Below are positions 1-10,508 of a DNA stretch of 64,000 bases, in pieces. This DNA is from Agapetus fuscipes. Lineage: Eukaryota > Arthropoda > Insecta > Trichoptera > Glossosomatidae. Positions within the stretch are counted from its first letter, which is position 1. Each line of letters starts with the position of its first letter. The translations under genes were made by a program, and so were the position numbers. The stretch spans positions 6,696,001 through 6,760,000 of the forward strand of contig OX637342.1 in the NCBI GenBank assembly GCA_951799405.1, given 5' to 3'. The notes beneath the pieces were generated by a model, which saw nothing but the letters and a program-made list of their open reading frames with translations, searched no databases and was not told the DNA's origin.

Positions 1-440
1 AAAACAAAGGAAAATAATTTGAGCCCTTTCCAATCGCACCAATATTTTATAATTGTGCTTAATTATATTTTTAGATATCTCACATCAATAAAAATCTCAG
101 TAACACTGCGTATATAAATTATGATGTATTTGTTAAATAAAAATTACTTGTTCCACAAATTTCTGCTACTTATTTTATCGAAGATTGATCATTATCATGG
201 TGTGGTGAGTTTTATTTTACAAGCAGCACTCAAAAAAGAGATTCAGTGACTTTGTCAGTTAGCATATCGACGTGTTTTCTTTATCTTTCACGAAAACCTT
301 CTCTTCTTCTTTATTTGATGATAATTAAAAACCTTAATGCGACTTTCTAACGACTCCCAAAAATGCGATGTCTAAAAATGGATCCCACTTGTGACTCCTG
401 TGTTCATCCCTGATTCAGAAAGAATATCCGCTCGAATACC
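1..440. other. AT-rich spacer, no gene seen
   Basis: I see only AT-rich non-coding sequence with stops in all frames and no recognisable repeat boundary. Confidence 0.5.
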
Positions 441-550
441 ACAATGGAAGAATTCGTGACTCGTAGGGGTGAAAAGAAGCGCACGTTCTCCTCGAATAGC
501 TCATTTCTCGCCCTTTATGTGACTTTAATATACGTCAGCTTACTTATCCA
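441..550. repeat. Short repeat matching 1110-1210
   Basis: This segment shares a clear patchy match with 1110-1210: both contain ACAATGGAAGAATT, GGTGAAAAGAA and ATACGTCAG in the same order. The two copies flank the TTAGA-tail repeat and the LINE-like remnant between them. They may be two pieces of one larger element. No function is visible. Confidence 0.5.
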
Positions 551-780
551 CAGAGATCTAAATCTAAATCTAAGTATCATTTGAGATTCATATTAAATGC
601 ATTCCCACAAGCAGACACGCATAATTTCGCGCTTACACATGCCGCATGTGGACCTACAATATAAAAAATCCAATCTCAAATTAACATAAGCCCTGCAACT
701 CTTGCCGACCTTCATCGGCAAAGTGAACCATTTTGTACAGTATGGGTGGTAAGCCTCATACCAACCTCTAAGTCAAGGAA
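551..780 (-). mobile_element. TTAGA-tail repeat copy
   Basis: On the minus strand this copy starts with TTCCTTGACTTAGAGG and ends in a short (TTTAGA)n run at 555-575. It shares the family's landmarks: the GGCTTACCACCCATACTG region, GCAGGGCTTATG, CCACATGCGGCATGTG and GGGAATGCATTTAATATGA. No reading frame is conserved between family members, so it is a non-coding retroelement 3' end or a SINE. Sequence upstream of it on the minus strand (781-1040) is shared with 61490-61740. Confidence 0.8.
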
Positions 781-1260
781 TACAAACAATTAATTACATT
801 TAAGTATATAAAACAAACAAACACTTAACAATTAAACAGTAAAAATTAAAACTTACAAAACATATTCTATAATAAATAAATGTGAAAAATATTTTTTTTA
901 AAGCCTCAGCCTTAAACGACAGCATTACAGATCAACCGCTTTTTTATCGGTCCTTGCATACTTTTTTCATTTAATCCAGAGTCATAACTTTTTCATACAA
1001 ACTCTCCTTTTATTATGACTCTGGATTCATTCGCTATTTCGGAAATTTGGTCCATCCATACCTTTCTCATTCTCATAGATACACATCTCTAAATGCGATC
1101 TACACGGTCATTGCTACAATGGAAGAATTTGTGAATCGTGGAGGTGAAAAGAAACCCATAGAAAAGCTCATTCCAGTCTTCAGTATACGTCAGATTATTT
1201 ATCGACTGCGATACATATTATGTACCTCAGATTGCTACTTGATGCTTCATTACTTATAAT
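781..1260 (-). pseudogene. Possible LINE C-terminal remnant upstream of a TTAGA-tail repeat
   Basis: The part nearest the repeat (781-1035) matches 61490-61740, where a short reading frame with a LINE-like C-terminal motif (KEVCKDRKKWR) is open. Here the equivalent frame is broken by stops and small indels, although VCKDR is still readable. A perfect 14-bp inverted repeat (ATCCAGAGTCATAA at 977-990 with its complement at 1012-1025) lies in this stretch, so some of the similarity could reflect a stem-loop and not a protein. The short plus-strand frame here is not conserved. LINE origin is an inference. Confidence 0.4.
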
Positions 1261-1584
1261 GACACCTACAGCATTAATAAAGGGTGAAATTAAATACGGC
1301 CATTCAGCTGTTTAAGAATATCATATTTAGTACTCGAAGAAGTTTATATGCTGGCTTTAGTAGATTATTTTTATCTTTATATTAAAATATGTAAACCAAT
1401 TTTTATGAACCGTTTGTTGCTGTTGGTATTTACGTAGTTATTCTTGTTTTCTTTTTTTATTTATTTTATTATTTTAATCTTTTTTTATTTATATTAATTT
1501 TTCTTTCGAGATGAATTGGTAAGATGATTTGAAATGTCGGTGTCTATTTCAAACCCAAAATAAATACCAGTAAGGTGTACCTAC

Positions 1585-1847
1585 TGTAACGAGATGGATT
1601 TGTTTGTTAGGTAAAATGGAACATGAGATTTGAATTTGAATGAAAAGGAAAACAAAGGAAGGCAGAAAGAGAGAAAAAGCTTGCCTGGCGGGATAGCCAC
1701 AAGCCTGTGTAATTAAAAATAATTAATATTATTGTGCTGTGGTTAATTGTGTATACATTGTGAAAGAAATAAAAGTAAACATATTAAAGTGTGTATGTTA
1801 ATTATTAATTGTGTCAATCAGCAGGACAGAGAGGAAAAACCCTCACA
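1585..1847 (+). repeat. Left (5') LTR
   Basis: The LTR begins TGTAACGAGATGG and ends AAACCCTCACA, the usual TG...CA termini. It contains the AATAAAAGTAAAC segment, a possible polyadenylation signal. It appears identical to 3901-4163. Confidence 0.92.
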
Positions 1848-1850
1848 TTT

Positions 1851-1863
1851 TGGCGCCCAACGT
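1851..1863 (+). promoter_or_regulatory. Primer-binding site of the gag-only element
   Basis: TGGCGCCCAACGT begins three bases after the left LTR and starts with TGG, complementary to a tRNA CCA end. It is the type of site used by many gypsy-group elements. Which tRNA is used was not verified. Confidence 0.75.
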
Positions 1864-2362
1864 AAAAAAAAAAATCTGTACATGAAATTCCTATGAAGAA
1901 AATTTTTCACAAACAAAAACAAATGACAGTCAATTTCAACAAATGACATTGAAAACAATACAATATATGAAATGATTAAAATTGGACAGATTTATGGTTG
2001 TGAAAGCATCAACACGTTTAAAAGCTAGTGAAGACATCGACTTATACAATTAACAACAAGAAATTACAAGATTTGAAACGCTGTTTGAAAATATTGAAGG
2101 TGAGAGAATTCAAACTACCTACATTACGTTCAGAAGAATGGAAATTCAAAAATCGAACGTCCCAGAAGAAAAAAGATTGGACATGAACCAGTTTGTTTCA
2201 AATCAGTTTAGATAAATATATATAGATGGTGTTATATTTAATTTGTATGAAAAAAATTTTTTTTCAATGAAATGATTTTTTTTTAATTGCATAAATTGAA
2301 AATATACAGCAAATGACGAAATCTAAAAAATAAATAATAAAAAGGATTTAGAAAGTAACACA

Positions 2363-3145
2363 ATGGAGTCCATAAATTTTGATCCTCTCAAATTAAAAAT
2401 ATCTTTTAATGGTGAAAGTGAACCAAATGAATTTATAATAAGATTAGAAGAATTAGCCAAAGTCTACAAATTAAAATTAGATTATTTGGTAGAGTGTATG
2501 CCTATATTTTTAACAGATTTTCCGTTGACTTGGTACAGAGCAATTAACTGTGAATTTGATTGGAAAATTTTTAAAACCAAATTCTTACAACAATTTGAAA
2601 AATATGACTTTCAAAGGAATCTTAAGTTAGAAATTTTAAATATGGTACAAGGTCATGATAATGCATCTGTTTATATTTTAAAGGTAAAATCAAAAAATAA
2701 TTTATTAAATAAAAGAATGCATGATAAAGAACTTATGGACATAATAATTCATGGATTGTCAGAAAAATATGCAACTTTACTGACAACATCTGAAATTAAA
2801 AATACAGAGGAATTATCTACAATATGTAGCAAGTTTGAATCATTTATAAAATTTAATGAATGTAAAAATTTAAATGTAATGAATGACATAAAAGAGAAAA
2901 ATGTAATGCAAAAATGCAATTTTTGTAATAAATTAGGACATGATGAAATACATTGTTGGACTAAAAATAGAAAATTAGATTACATACAGAATAAATGTAC
3001 AAGTTTCACAAATAATATAGTATGCCACTTTTGTAATAAAAGAGGACATGTGGAAAGAAATTGTTTTATAAAAAATGGAAATTTTAAAAAACACACAGTA
3101 ATCTGTTACTCATGTAAGCGTACAGGACATGTACAAAAAGATTAA
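2363..3145 (+). CDS. Gag-like nucleocapsid protein of the LTR element
   Basis: A 260-residue protein and the only long frame between the LTRs. Residues 45-165 resemble the retrotransposon gag capsid region, including the typical PLTWYRA motif near 54-60 and a helical, Lys/Glu-rich stretch. Two zinc knuckles follow with CX2CX4HX4C spacing (Cys185, Cys188, His193, Cys198, and Cys221, Cys224, His229, Cys234). A third begins at Cys248, Cys251, His256, but the stop comes before its last cysteine. Gag proteins assemble the cytoplasmic particle and bind element RNA through the knuckles. The start is the first ATG of the frame, after a leader of about 515 bases. The absence of pol means that either gag acts for itself or the protein is unneeded and the RNA is mobilised by a relative. 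Confidence 0.85.
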   Translation: MESINFDPLKLKISFNGESEPNEFIIRLEELAKVYKLKLDYLVECMPIFLTDFPLTWYRAINCEFDWKIFKTKFLQQFEKYDFQRNLKLEILNMVQGHDNASVYILKVKSKNNLLNKRMHDKELMDIIIHGLSEKYATLLTTSEIKNTEELSTICSKFESFIKFNECKNLNVMNDIKEKNVMQKCNFCNKLGHDEIHCWTKNRKLDYIQNKCTSFTNNIVCHFCNKRGHVERNCFIKNGNFKKHTVICYSCKRTGHVQKD

Positions 3146-3429
3146 AAAAAAAAAAAACATATTTTCATGTGTATGAAAAATTTGAGGTGATGCATGATAC
3201 GGTGAAAGTTGATATAAAAGTGATTAGTGAAAGAATGAATTATGAAACATTGCATGAATGAAGGTATGAAACATAAATTAAACAAAGTATTACATATGAA
3301 GGTAAAGTTTTTTTTTTTTAAAAAAAAAAAAATTGATGGACTGATAAATTTATTAATGAAAAATAAATTTGAAATAAATTTAAATATTGGGAAAGATGTG
3401 ATACATGTTTAAAAAAAAAAAAAAAAAAA

Positions 3430-3622
3430 GTTATTTTAATGAATTGATTAATAAACTGGTGAATGTTTATTATGTATTGTTATTTGATTATTTTGAATTG
3501 TTGAATTAAGTATTTAAAAAAAAAAAAGTTATTTTAATGAATTGATTAATAAACTGGTGAATGTTTATTATGTATTGTTATTTGATTATTTTGAATTGTT
3601 GAATTAAGTATTTAAAAAAAAA
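3430..3622 (+). repeat. 98-bp direct tandem duplication inside the LTR element
   Basis: Two copies of a unit beginning GTTATTTTAATGAATTG start at 3430 and 3528 and end in a poly(A) run. They are identical apart from the length of that run. They lie in the non-coding region between gag and the right LTR. Confidence 0.9.
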
Positions 3623-3881
3623 CAAATATTTGTTTATAATATTGAATATGAAATTTGTGTTAAAAAAAAAAAAAAATATTAATTTTAGTATGAAAATAAT
3701 TGGTATTGTTAAAAAATGTATTAATGACTGAATAATGTATCAGAAACAGGTTTTTTTTTATTTTCATATTTTTGAAATTTATCCTTAAAATAAAACAAAA
3801 TATGTGGCGCCGGCTGAGCATTATGATACATTATTTACTCATTGTAAAAGAAAAAAAAAAATTGGGAATGTTTTTTTTTTA

Positions 3882-3897
3882 TGAGAGGAAGGAGGTG
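3882..3897 (+). promoter_or_regulatory. Polypurine tract of the gag-only element
   Basis: The purine-rich run GAGAGGAAGGAGG lies just before the right LTR, where second-strand priming is expected. Confidence 0.65.
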
Positions 3898-3900
3898 TAT

Positions 3901-4163
3901 TGTAACGAGATGGATTTGTTTGTTAGGTAAAATGGAACATGAGATTTGAATTTGAATGAAAAGGAAAACAAAGGAAGGCAGAAAGAGAGAAAAAGCTTGC
4001 CTGGCGGGATAGCCACAAGCCTGTGTAATTAAAAATAATTAATATTATTGTGCTGTGGTTAATTGTGTATACATTGTGAAAGAAATAAAAGTAAACATAT
4101 TAAAGTGTGTATGTTAATTATTAATTGTGTCAATCAGCAGGACAGAGAGGAAAAACCCTCACA
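3901..4163 (+). repeat. Right (3') LTR
   Basis: Same length and, by eye, the same sequence as 1585-1847. It is followed by CTAC, the duplicated target. Confidence 0.92.
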
Positions 4164-4349
4164 CTACTCAGCCTTCACAAGAAATGAGAACCAGCCTCCC
4201 GGGAGCTGGGAAACCTCCACTTCAACCAAAAGTTATTGGTATGAGGCCGACCCACTTACCCGTAAAATAAATAGATCCTAAATCACCACATGCAACATCT
4301 TCAGGGAAAACGCAGGCAAGAAGTTACACCATATGTGTAGCTTAGTTGC

Positions 4350-4433
4350 GTTGTTTTGAGTACTTTTGGAAATTGAGAAATCAAGAAAACGAGCACAACT
4401 TCCATATTATTGTCTCACCACATTCCTTATACG
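4350..4433 (+). repeat. Flanking repeat, first copy (second at 4880-4975)
   Basis: This stretch and 4880-4975 align over about 75 bases, both ending in TATTGTCTCACCACATT. They bracket the TTAGA-tail copy at 4434 and the fragment after it. They are much longer than a target duplication, so they probably reflect a local duplication. Confidence 0.6.
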
Positions 4434-4700
4434 TTCCTTGACTTATAGGTCAGTATGCGGCTGACCACCCACGCTGTAAAAAGTGGTTCACTTTGCCAAT
4501 ATCACCCCTATTTCAGGGAAGGACGGCGAGAGTTGTAGGGTGTATGCCCCTTTGAGATTTAGGTTTTTATGTTGTAGGTTCACATGCGGCATGTGTAAGC
4601 GCGAAATTATGCGTGTCTGCTTGTGGGAATGCATTTAATATGAATCTTAAATGATACATATCTTTGCAGCTTAGATTTAGATTTAGATTTAGATTTAGAT
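4434..4700 (+). mobile_element. TTAGA-tail repeat copy with (TTTAGA)n tail
   Basis: A full-length plus-strand copy. It starts TTCCTTGACTTATAGG and ends in five TTTAGA-type units at 4673-4700. All family landmarks are present and it has no conserved reading frame. Confidence 0.9.
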
Positions 4701-4705
4701 GTTTA

Positions 4706-4880
4706 TGCACAAACTAGCACGTATCTGCTTGAGGGAATGCATTTGATGTGAATCATAAATGTTAATATGTATATCTTTGCAACATAGATTATATAGGGAA
4801 TACAAGTCCAGTAACTCAAGTAACAATTATATTTGCATTGGAAGTGAGCAAATCTTGTTGAACAACAACAATAATTCTTA
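4706..4880 (+). repeat. Diverged TTAGA-tail fragment plus shared flank
   Basis: Positions 4706-4796 hold a diverged 3' part of the family (CTGCTTGAGGGAATGCATTT). From about 4740 the sequence also matches 26640-26780, including ATATTTGCATTGGAAGTG and CTTGTTGAACAA, which lie beyond the repeat's end. The two loci therefore share a larger duplicated or transposed unit. Confidence 0.6.
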
Positions 4881-4975
4881 TAGATATCAAGAGCTTCGAG
4901 CACTTTTTGAAATTGTGAAATCAAAGAGAGGAGCAAGACTCCCATGTTATTGTCTCACCACATTAGACTAGTAAA

Positions 4976-7494
4976 GCTCCCTGCCTGAAGCACATAGCAC
5001 CCCATTTCGGTTGTACTGTCAACTAATGAGCAATGACTTGTACAAGAGAATTCTCCTCACACCGGATCTGCTGCCACATACACGCATTTCCGAATTCTAT
5101 TTATGCTCACACACGCCTGGGGGCATTTCACTGCGCCTCCAGTACAAAGAATTGCATTAAACTCAAGCATAGCGCTTTCAATTAGAAGATATACAAGGGA
5201 ATACGCTCGCTAGAGGCACTGTTTTAGTTTATGTACATTTTTTGGTAAGTACTATGGTTTGGTGGCAACGTGAAGTTTTATACTTTTGGTACTGAAGACT
5301 CCCAAACTCTGCTGAGTGTTTGTTTGATGGTTTAAATATTGACATCTTTGCTTTAATGAACGCAGCTGTAGAGTTATTTATTTGCAATTCTATTCAGAGT
5401 AAATTGTAGACTAATTTTCAATGTATTGCTACGATACGTAAATGCAGAATAAAATACAAATATTTTGTACCTCAAAAATTGATTTTAACCAAGAATTATA
5501 TGTGAATAGGAATTATTTTATACCTCAAACAATCTCTAAAAAGTTTCGTCCATGAAACGCTATCGCTAGATGTCTCTATCTCACATACCCATACACGGAA
5601 GAATAAAAAAGAAATGTAAGTACCTGAAACGACAATTTAAGGGTAGATTTTTTCCCGAATGAAATTTAGAGGAAGTTGAAGTAACGACTCTGAATAAGGT
5701 TTGTAGGTCTGGTTTGTAATTATGTTTAATTTGTGATGCGCATAATGAGCTCTGTTCAAATATTTTGATGTAACATCTCATCTCTTATGGGTATAGATGT
5801 GCAAATCATTCATTGATAGCTGAAATGTTGAAAAAAAAAATGTTTTTTTGGTGTAAAATAATTCTTTGTGGTGTATACTTTTTTGGTTGAAAACGGTATC
5901 ATTGTTCGCGGTCAAAAAGAGATGCATTTATTATTTATGTATTCCTAATTGTATTTTCATTTATGTGGCAAAGCAAAAGCTCATACTTAACGTAAGCACA
6001 GCGACTGTGTACTGAAAGAAAAGGACGCACTTATATCAATCGTGTTGGTAGTTTTTTTTATCAGTTTAAAGTCACATTAGCTTACGTTGAAAATACCGGG
6101 CCTTGCAATAATTGAACAAATAAATAATTCGTGCAAATAAACCTGAAAGTGTTACAAAATTGAAACTTAAACCGAAAGATCTAAATTATTTGAATGCGAG
6201 TGAGTTTAAATATCTGTGGTCTAAGTCGCGTGGGGGTCTACCGAGCAATGAACGCGTGGTCCTGACTTAGCACCAGACTAAATAATATCATATTCAGGGA
6301 CGGGATCAGTTGAGCCAGAGAAAATTCCACCTTACAGACATAGGTACGAGACAAGCAAGCAGGGAGGTGTGGCTTAGTGTAAACTCCATGGCTATATTTA
6401 TCACTTCCAGGATACTCTGACGAAAATAAAATTGATTAAATTCTTCTGCAAATCCTTGGATATCATGTGTCCTTGTAACACTGAGATATTGATTCGTTTC
6501 ACAAAATTTCAGGTTATTAACTACTTTACTTACTCAACTTCTGTAATTGTATAAAAGTGGCTGAACAGACAGGACTGCCATTTGACTGATGTGATTGAAA
6601 TTTTGCCATAGTTCTTACTTTAAAAAATATTTAGTAAAAAAGACTTGCATAGATTTAAAGCTTTTTAGTTAAGAAGGTTAAAATTGAAAGAATTCTAACT
6701 TTTTTCTTCTTTTATCCCCCAATATACAAAGAAAGTACCTAAGAGTGTCCATCATAGGAATCGAGTGGCCTTGTGTTCAAATTTTAAGAACCATTTATAC
6801 GAAATATACGAGTACATTTCTTAACAAAACTGTGTTACTATTATATTATGTAGATTTTTCGTCAGATTTCGACAGAAAGTATATTTTAAATAAAATAAAA
6901 TGTTTTTTGTTTGAATTCACAGTATTATTTTGTATGTCTCATGTCAGTTTACATTATCACCTGAAGATTGAGAAGAATATGGCAGCCCAAACTCGCTGTA
7001 AATTAAACAAGAAACATTTCATTTTATTTGTGTGTTGCTGTTGTTTACCAGTTGGCAATAAGACTAACTCCGCAGCTGCGACACAAGTCTTCACGCTTGA
7101 CTTTGTGTATTATTCTGAAAGTCTTGAAAGTTTCACAGTCTGGCGTAATGAATGCGTTAATGCACAAAAATTCATTACTTGTAACAATATAAATTATAAA
7201 CAGCCGCACCAAATACAAACGTCTCGTAGCATGTAGGTACTGTTGTGTGATTCTCGACCATATGGTTCTGGTATGGAATGAACTGGTGCGTTCGCGATAG
7301 TGCTTTTTTATAAAAGGCGAAAATTCTTTTGAGCAGACATTCATAGACAATCAATAAGCGTGTTGACTTAAACAATAAACATTAAAGGGTTTGTGTATTG
7401 ACATTGCAAAGATTCATTTTCGATTAATAATGTAAAGATAAAAAAGTTTTGTTCACGAGTTTTTATTTTAATTTTTATTTAAAAAAAATAGATT
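4976..7494. other. Non-coding spacer, no supported gene
   Basis: No frame in this 2.5-kb stretch shows a recognisable domain. The 163-codon plus-strand frame at 6745-7236 has AT-driven composition, no motif and overlaps open frames on the other strand, so I do not call it. A copy of the short hairpin repeat (CACTGTTTTAGTTTATGTAC) lies near 5205-5260. Confidence 0.5.
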
Positions 7495-7737
7495 TGTGAA
7501 GAGGAATGCAATTCACCAACTTCTTCTGCCTGGCCAGAAAAAGGTTTTAATATCATCAATTCATAATTCATTATTGTTTATTTTAATGAATTATTAATTA
7601 ATAATTACCCAATAACATATGTTGAACCAGGGTCAAAGTTATGATCAAATGACCCAGGCGGAGATCGAACCAACGTTGTTCTATTCCAAACACGCTAGAA
7701 AGATCAGCCCACTTGGCACCCCCGGCCATAACACCGA
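7495..7737 (-). mobile_element. tRNA-derived SINE, family C
   Basis: On the minus strand the head reads GCCAAGTGGGCTGATC, an A-box-like segment, followed by GTTGGTTCGATCTCCGCC, a good B box. A tail including GTTGGTGAATTGCATTCC and CTTCACAAATCTATTT follows. The same head and tail occur at 41605-41820 and 60700-60895. This copy has an AT-rich stretch inserted in its middle. A true tRNA is excluded because the head does not fold and the body continues. Confidence 0.75.
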
Positions 7738-7745
7738 CAATTGTT

Positions 7746-7817
7746 GTTGATTTATTTCCTCGAGCCCTCTCATTAATGATTTGATAACATTTAAGGTGCT
7801 CGAGGAAATAAATCAAC
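7746..7817. repeat. Perfect 20-bp inverted repeat (hairpin)
   Basis: GTTGATTTATTTCCTCGAGC at 7746-7765 is exactly complementary to 7798-7817, with a 32-base AT-rich loop. It lies directly next to a SINE head. It could be a tiny foldback element. Confidence 0.85.
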
Positions 7818-8708
7818 TCGTGAAGAAAAACTTTGTGTTGTATTTTTACTAATTAGTTTTAATTTTTGAATATATATTTTTAATAATAAATTTTTAGTCA
7901 ATATTTTTTTTAAAATATAAACAATTCACTAGTGGTTTAACTCAAAAATTAAACAAATACTCAAAACTACAAAAACTAGAAATATATACGTAAAATTATA
8001 GCACACATTTTAATAAAGGTAGGATATAGGTCTTACGTTATTTTTTTCAACAAATCGAAGTATTGAAAGTTTTCACACGATAATTTAATTTTCTTTATTG
8101 CTGAATTGCTGGTCATGTAAAACAAGAATTCCTGAAAACTGAAAGAAAACATCATAAGCTAGTTATTGAAAATTAAAAAGAATTTTATTTATGTTTCCGC
8201 TAAAATACGATTTCAAATAATTTCAGCACCTTCTGGATTGCTTTTGATATACAATAAATAAGTACACACCACACTCATACATTTTCTTCTTAAATATCAT
8301 TTCATATAATTTCTACGAAACACGTTCATATAATATTTATACAGACTAAAATATTATTTTCTCACCAAATGTGTCAGCGTTTTATGATACCACTTTTTTC
8401 ATCAACTTAATTAAAATCAATAAAACCGACTGTATTTTGCGATTATTCTGTGTAATAAAAAATGTCCTGTTGCACTATAAAAATTACTGTAAAAAATTCT
8501 GTAAAAAAGGAGCGATCCAAAAGCAATTTCAAATATGTGGACAATTTTATGGTTTGAATTTTTGTTTTATAATAAAAACAAAAATGGTATTAAAAGCAAA
8601 TGGTGATCGCAAATATGTAATTAAAATATCAATGCTTTGAAAAAATAAAACTAAAACCGACGTTAAATGAAAGACTATGAACAAAGTAAGTGTGTTTTTC
8701 CATAATTC
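7818..8708. other. AT-rich spacer, no gene seen
   Basis: Strongly AT-rich. The 89-codon frame at 8371-8640 has no motif and low-complexity Lys/Ile/Asn composition typical of chance frames here. Confidence 0.5.
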
Positions 8709-8905
8709 GTAATCCAAGTTGCAAGGATTTATTAACATTTAAGATGTATATCTATTGCTCGCTTGCAACATCAAATGTAAGGTCATGCTCACACATGATG
8801 AATAGGTACTAACAAAATAAACATTCAAACCTCAATTGAACATGAGCCCTGAAACTCTCGCTGAACTTCCCTGAAACAGAAGTGACATAGGAAAAAGCGA
8901 ACCAG
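8709..8905 (-). mobile_element. Diverged TTAGA-tail repeat copy
   Basis: It begins AATCCAAGTTGCAAGGAT and keeps GAACATGAGCCCTGAAACTC and TTCCCTGAAACAGAAGTGAC, matching the family in minus orientation. It lacks the clean TTCCTTGACTTATAGG end. Confidence 0.65.
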
Positions 8906-10301
8906 AACGAACGAAATTCAAAACTGAACAAGGAATGATTCCTCATAGAATTTGATTGTTTTTTTCTAATGGACTCGCTATAGCTTTGTATAAATTTATC
9001 TCTAAGCTTAATGGTAACAATTAATTAGCTTGTAAGCCTTTTCCCTGCCAACGTGGCAGTATGACGTAACAGCTTTTTGACTTTGTGAATTGTGCGGACC
9101 TCATTAAAGTAAACCACATTGCTTTTGAATCTTTTTTAATTAAAAAAAAAACCTCAGGTATTTCTGACATGATAATTATTTCCCAGGTTTAAATCATGAA
9201 AATTTATGATAACAATCCCTGGAATGTTTAATTGAACATTTCTTCATAAACTCTCTTCCCACTACACGTCGTAGTTAATTAAAATGTAGAACTTGGGAAT
9301 ACTTAGAGCTTAAACAAGTGCGTGGAAGTTTTTAAATAAATTAACCTCCGCGCTGCCAGTTAACTCAAACTTTAAGTAAAAGCTAGAATTTCGGCAATCG
9401 ACTTAAGGCATGAGTGAATTTACATATGTCGTGAAAATCGAACTTTCTCCCTTAAGGCTCTGTTTTGTAGAGGTAAAAATACATTAAAAAATGAGATGGA
9501 TAAAATTCATTTGAAATTTTTACAAGTTGTGAACTGGGCAGCGGCGTAGGACAGATGGAGTTGGAGATAAGGGTTGAAGGAAATCAAGACTCAAATTGCG
9601 CAGTAGGTAAATGTATGGGAAAATAGAAAAGCAAGAATTTATTATTTATATAAGAAAGTTAATAACCGTATTTGATTCTATGCGACTTATGTGTTTAGAC
9701 GTGAAAATCGAAAATTTCTGCTCAATTTTAAATTCAAATTAAGCAATTCCTATATTATTTAAATAGTGCTCAATCGAGTGCCGTATATTTTATTAAAGTC
9801 GTGAGTTTTCTGGATCGCAGGAACATCACTTGATAATATAAGAGTGCGCGAAACTCGTAAAATCAGTAATGACTTGTGACTGAGCTGAAAATCTCCAAGT
9901 GTGGTCGACAATTCACGTTTAAGTGGATTCTACTGAAGTTGAAAAATGTGGGAAATTCAAGAAAATTGAGAATAGGAAATACATTATTAATGAGATAAAT
10001 TTTTCTCACATCGGTATTTTATATCATGAAATATAAGAAATGACACACCAGAACACACCATTCTGGGTCGAAAGACTTCCATAAAGCCACGCCAAGAGCG
10101 GTGAAGTGGATGGAGAGTTTGGATGTTGGCCTTTGACTCGGTCCATGGCCAAAAAAATGCTAATCTGTATAGCAAACAGTATATATAGCACAAAATAATA
10201 AATCAAATATACCCGTATTTTTGAAAGACCTACAAAAGTTTGAAAAACAGCTAGATATCCAAATCACAAGAAGAGTAGCTCTTCAGAAACAAGCCAAACT
10301 G
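8906..10301. other. Spacer, no supported gene
   Basis: No recognisable domain, RNA or repeat boundary. The overlapping 60-68 codon frames near 10000-10200 cover the same bases in two frames and look like chance. Confidence 0.5.
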
Positions 10302-10495
10302 GGGTGGAAGTCCCGACGGCCGTCGGTACATCTTACCGTATATATTTGAAGATAGGGCGTAATAAAACATAGCGGCGTATCAAAAGTTAATACATTTTAT
10401 ATGGAACAATGATCAGCTGTTCAGGCACCGACATTTTTTATTCCGTCCTATCTTCAAATAGGTACGGTAAGATATCGTCGTCAATACTTCCACCC
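10302..10495. mobile_element. Palindromic MITE with long terminal inverted repeats
   Basis: The left end GGGTGGAAGT and the segment CATCTTACCGTATATATTTG are matched in reverse complement by the right end (ACGGTAAGATATCGTCG then ACTTCCACCC). Arms are about 45 bp and internal sequence is non-coding. A fragment of the same terminus occurs at 37200-37275. No clear target duplication was found. Confidence 0.7.
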
Positions 10496-10508
10496 ATGGT
10501 CAACGAGT

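Larger units (their letters stand above)
1585..4163 (+). mobile_element. Gag-only LTR retrotransposon, Ty3/gypsy-like
   Basis: A complete LTR element of 2,579 bp. It has two 263-bp LTRs that look identical by eye, a primer-binding site starting TGGCGCCCAAC directly after the left LTR, a gag-like gene, a purine-rich tract before the right LTR, and a 4-bp target duplication (CTAC at 1581-1584 and 4164-4167). There is no protease, reverse transcriptase or integrase. The 750 bases after gag are AT-rich with homopolymer runs and a 98-bp tandem duplication. It must therefore be mobilised in trans, or be a recent deletion derivative. LTR identity suggests a recent insertion. The family label rests on the gag type, the zinc knuckles and the 4-bp duplication. 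Confidence 0.92.
1515..4345 (+). mobile_element. tRNA-derived SINE (family A), interrupted by an LTR element
   Basis: The body of SINE family A is split at 1584/4164. The left part carries the GGTGTCTATTTCAAACCCA segment. The right part resumes with CTCAGCCTTCACAAGAAATG, the CTCCCGGGAGCTGGGAAA block and the 3' segment AGTTACACCATATGTGTAGC. Intact copies elsewhere (42334-42648, 34471-34740) have these pieces adjacent. The tRNA-like head with its A and B boxes is missing or too decayed to recognise. The SINE was present before the LTR element inserted. Confidence 0.8.

Noticed and set aside
6745..7236. 163-codon open frame
   Set aside because: No domain, AT-driven composition, antisense frames over the same bases, and no supporting signals.
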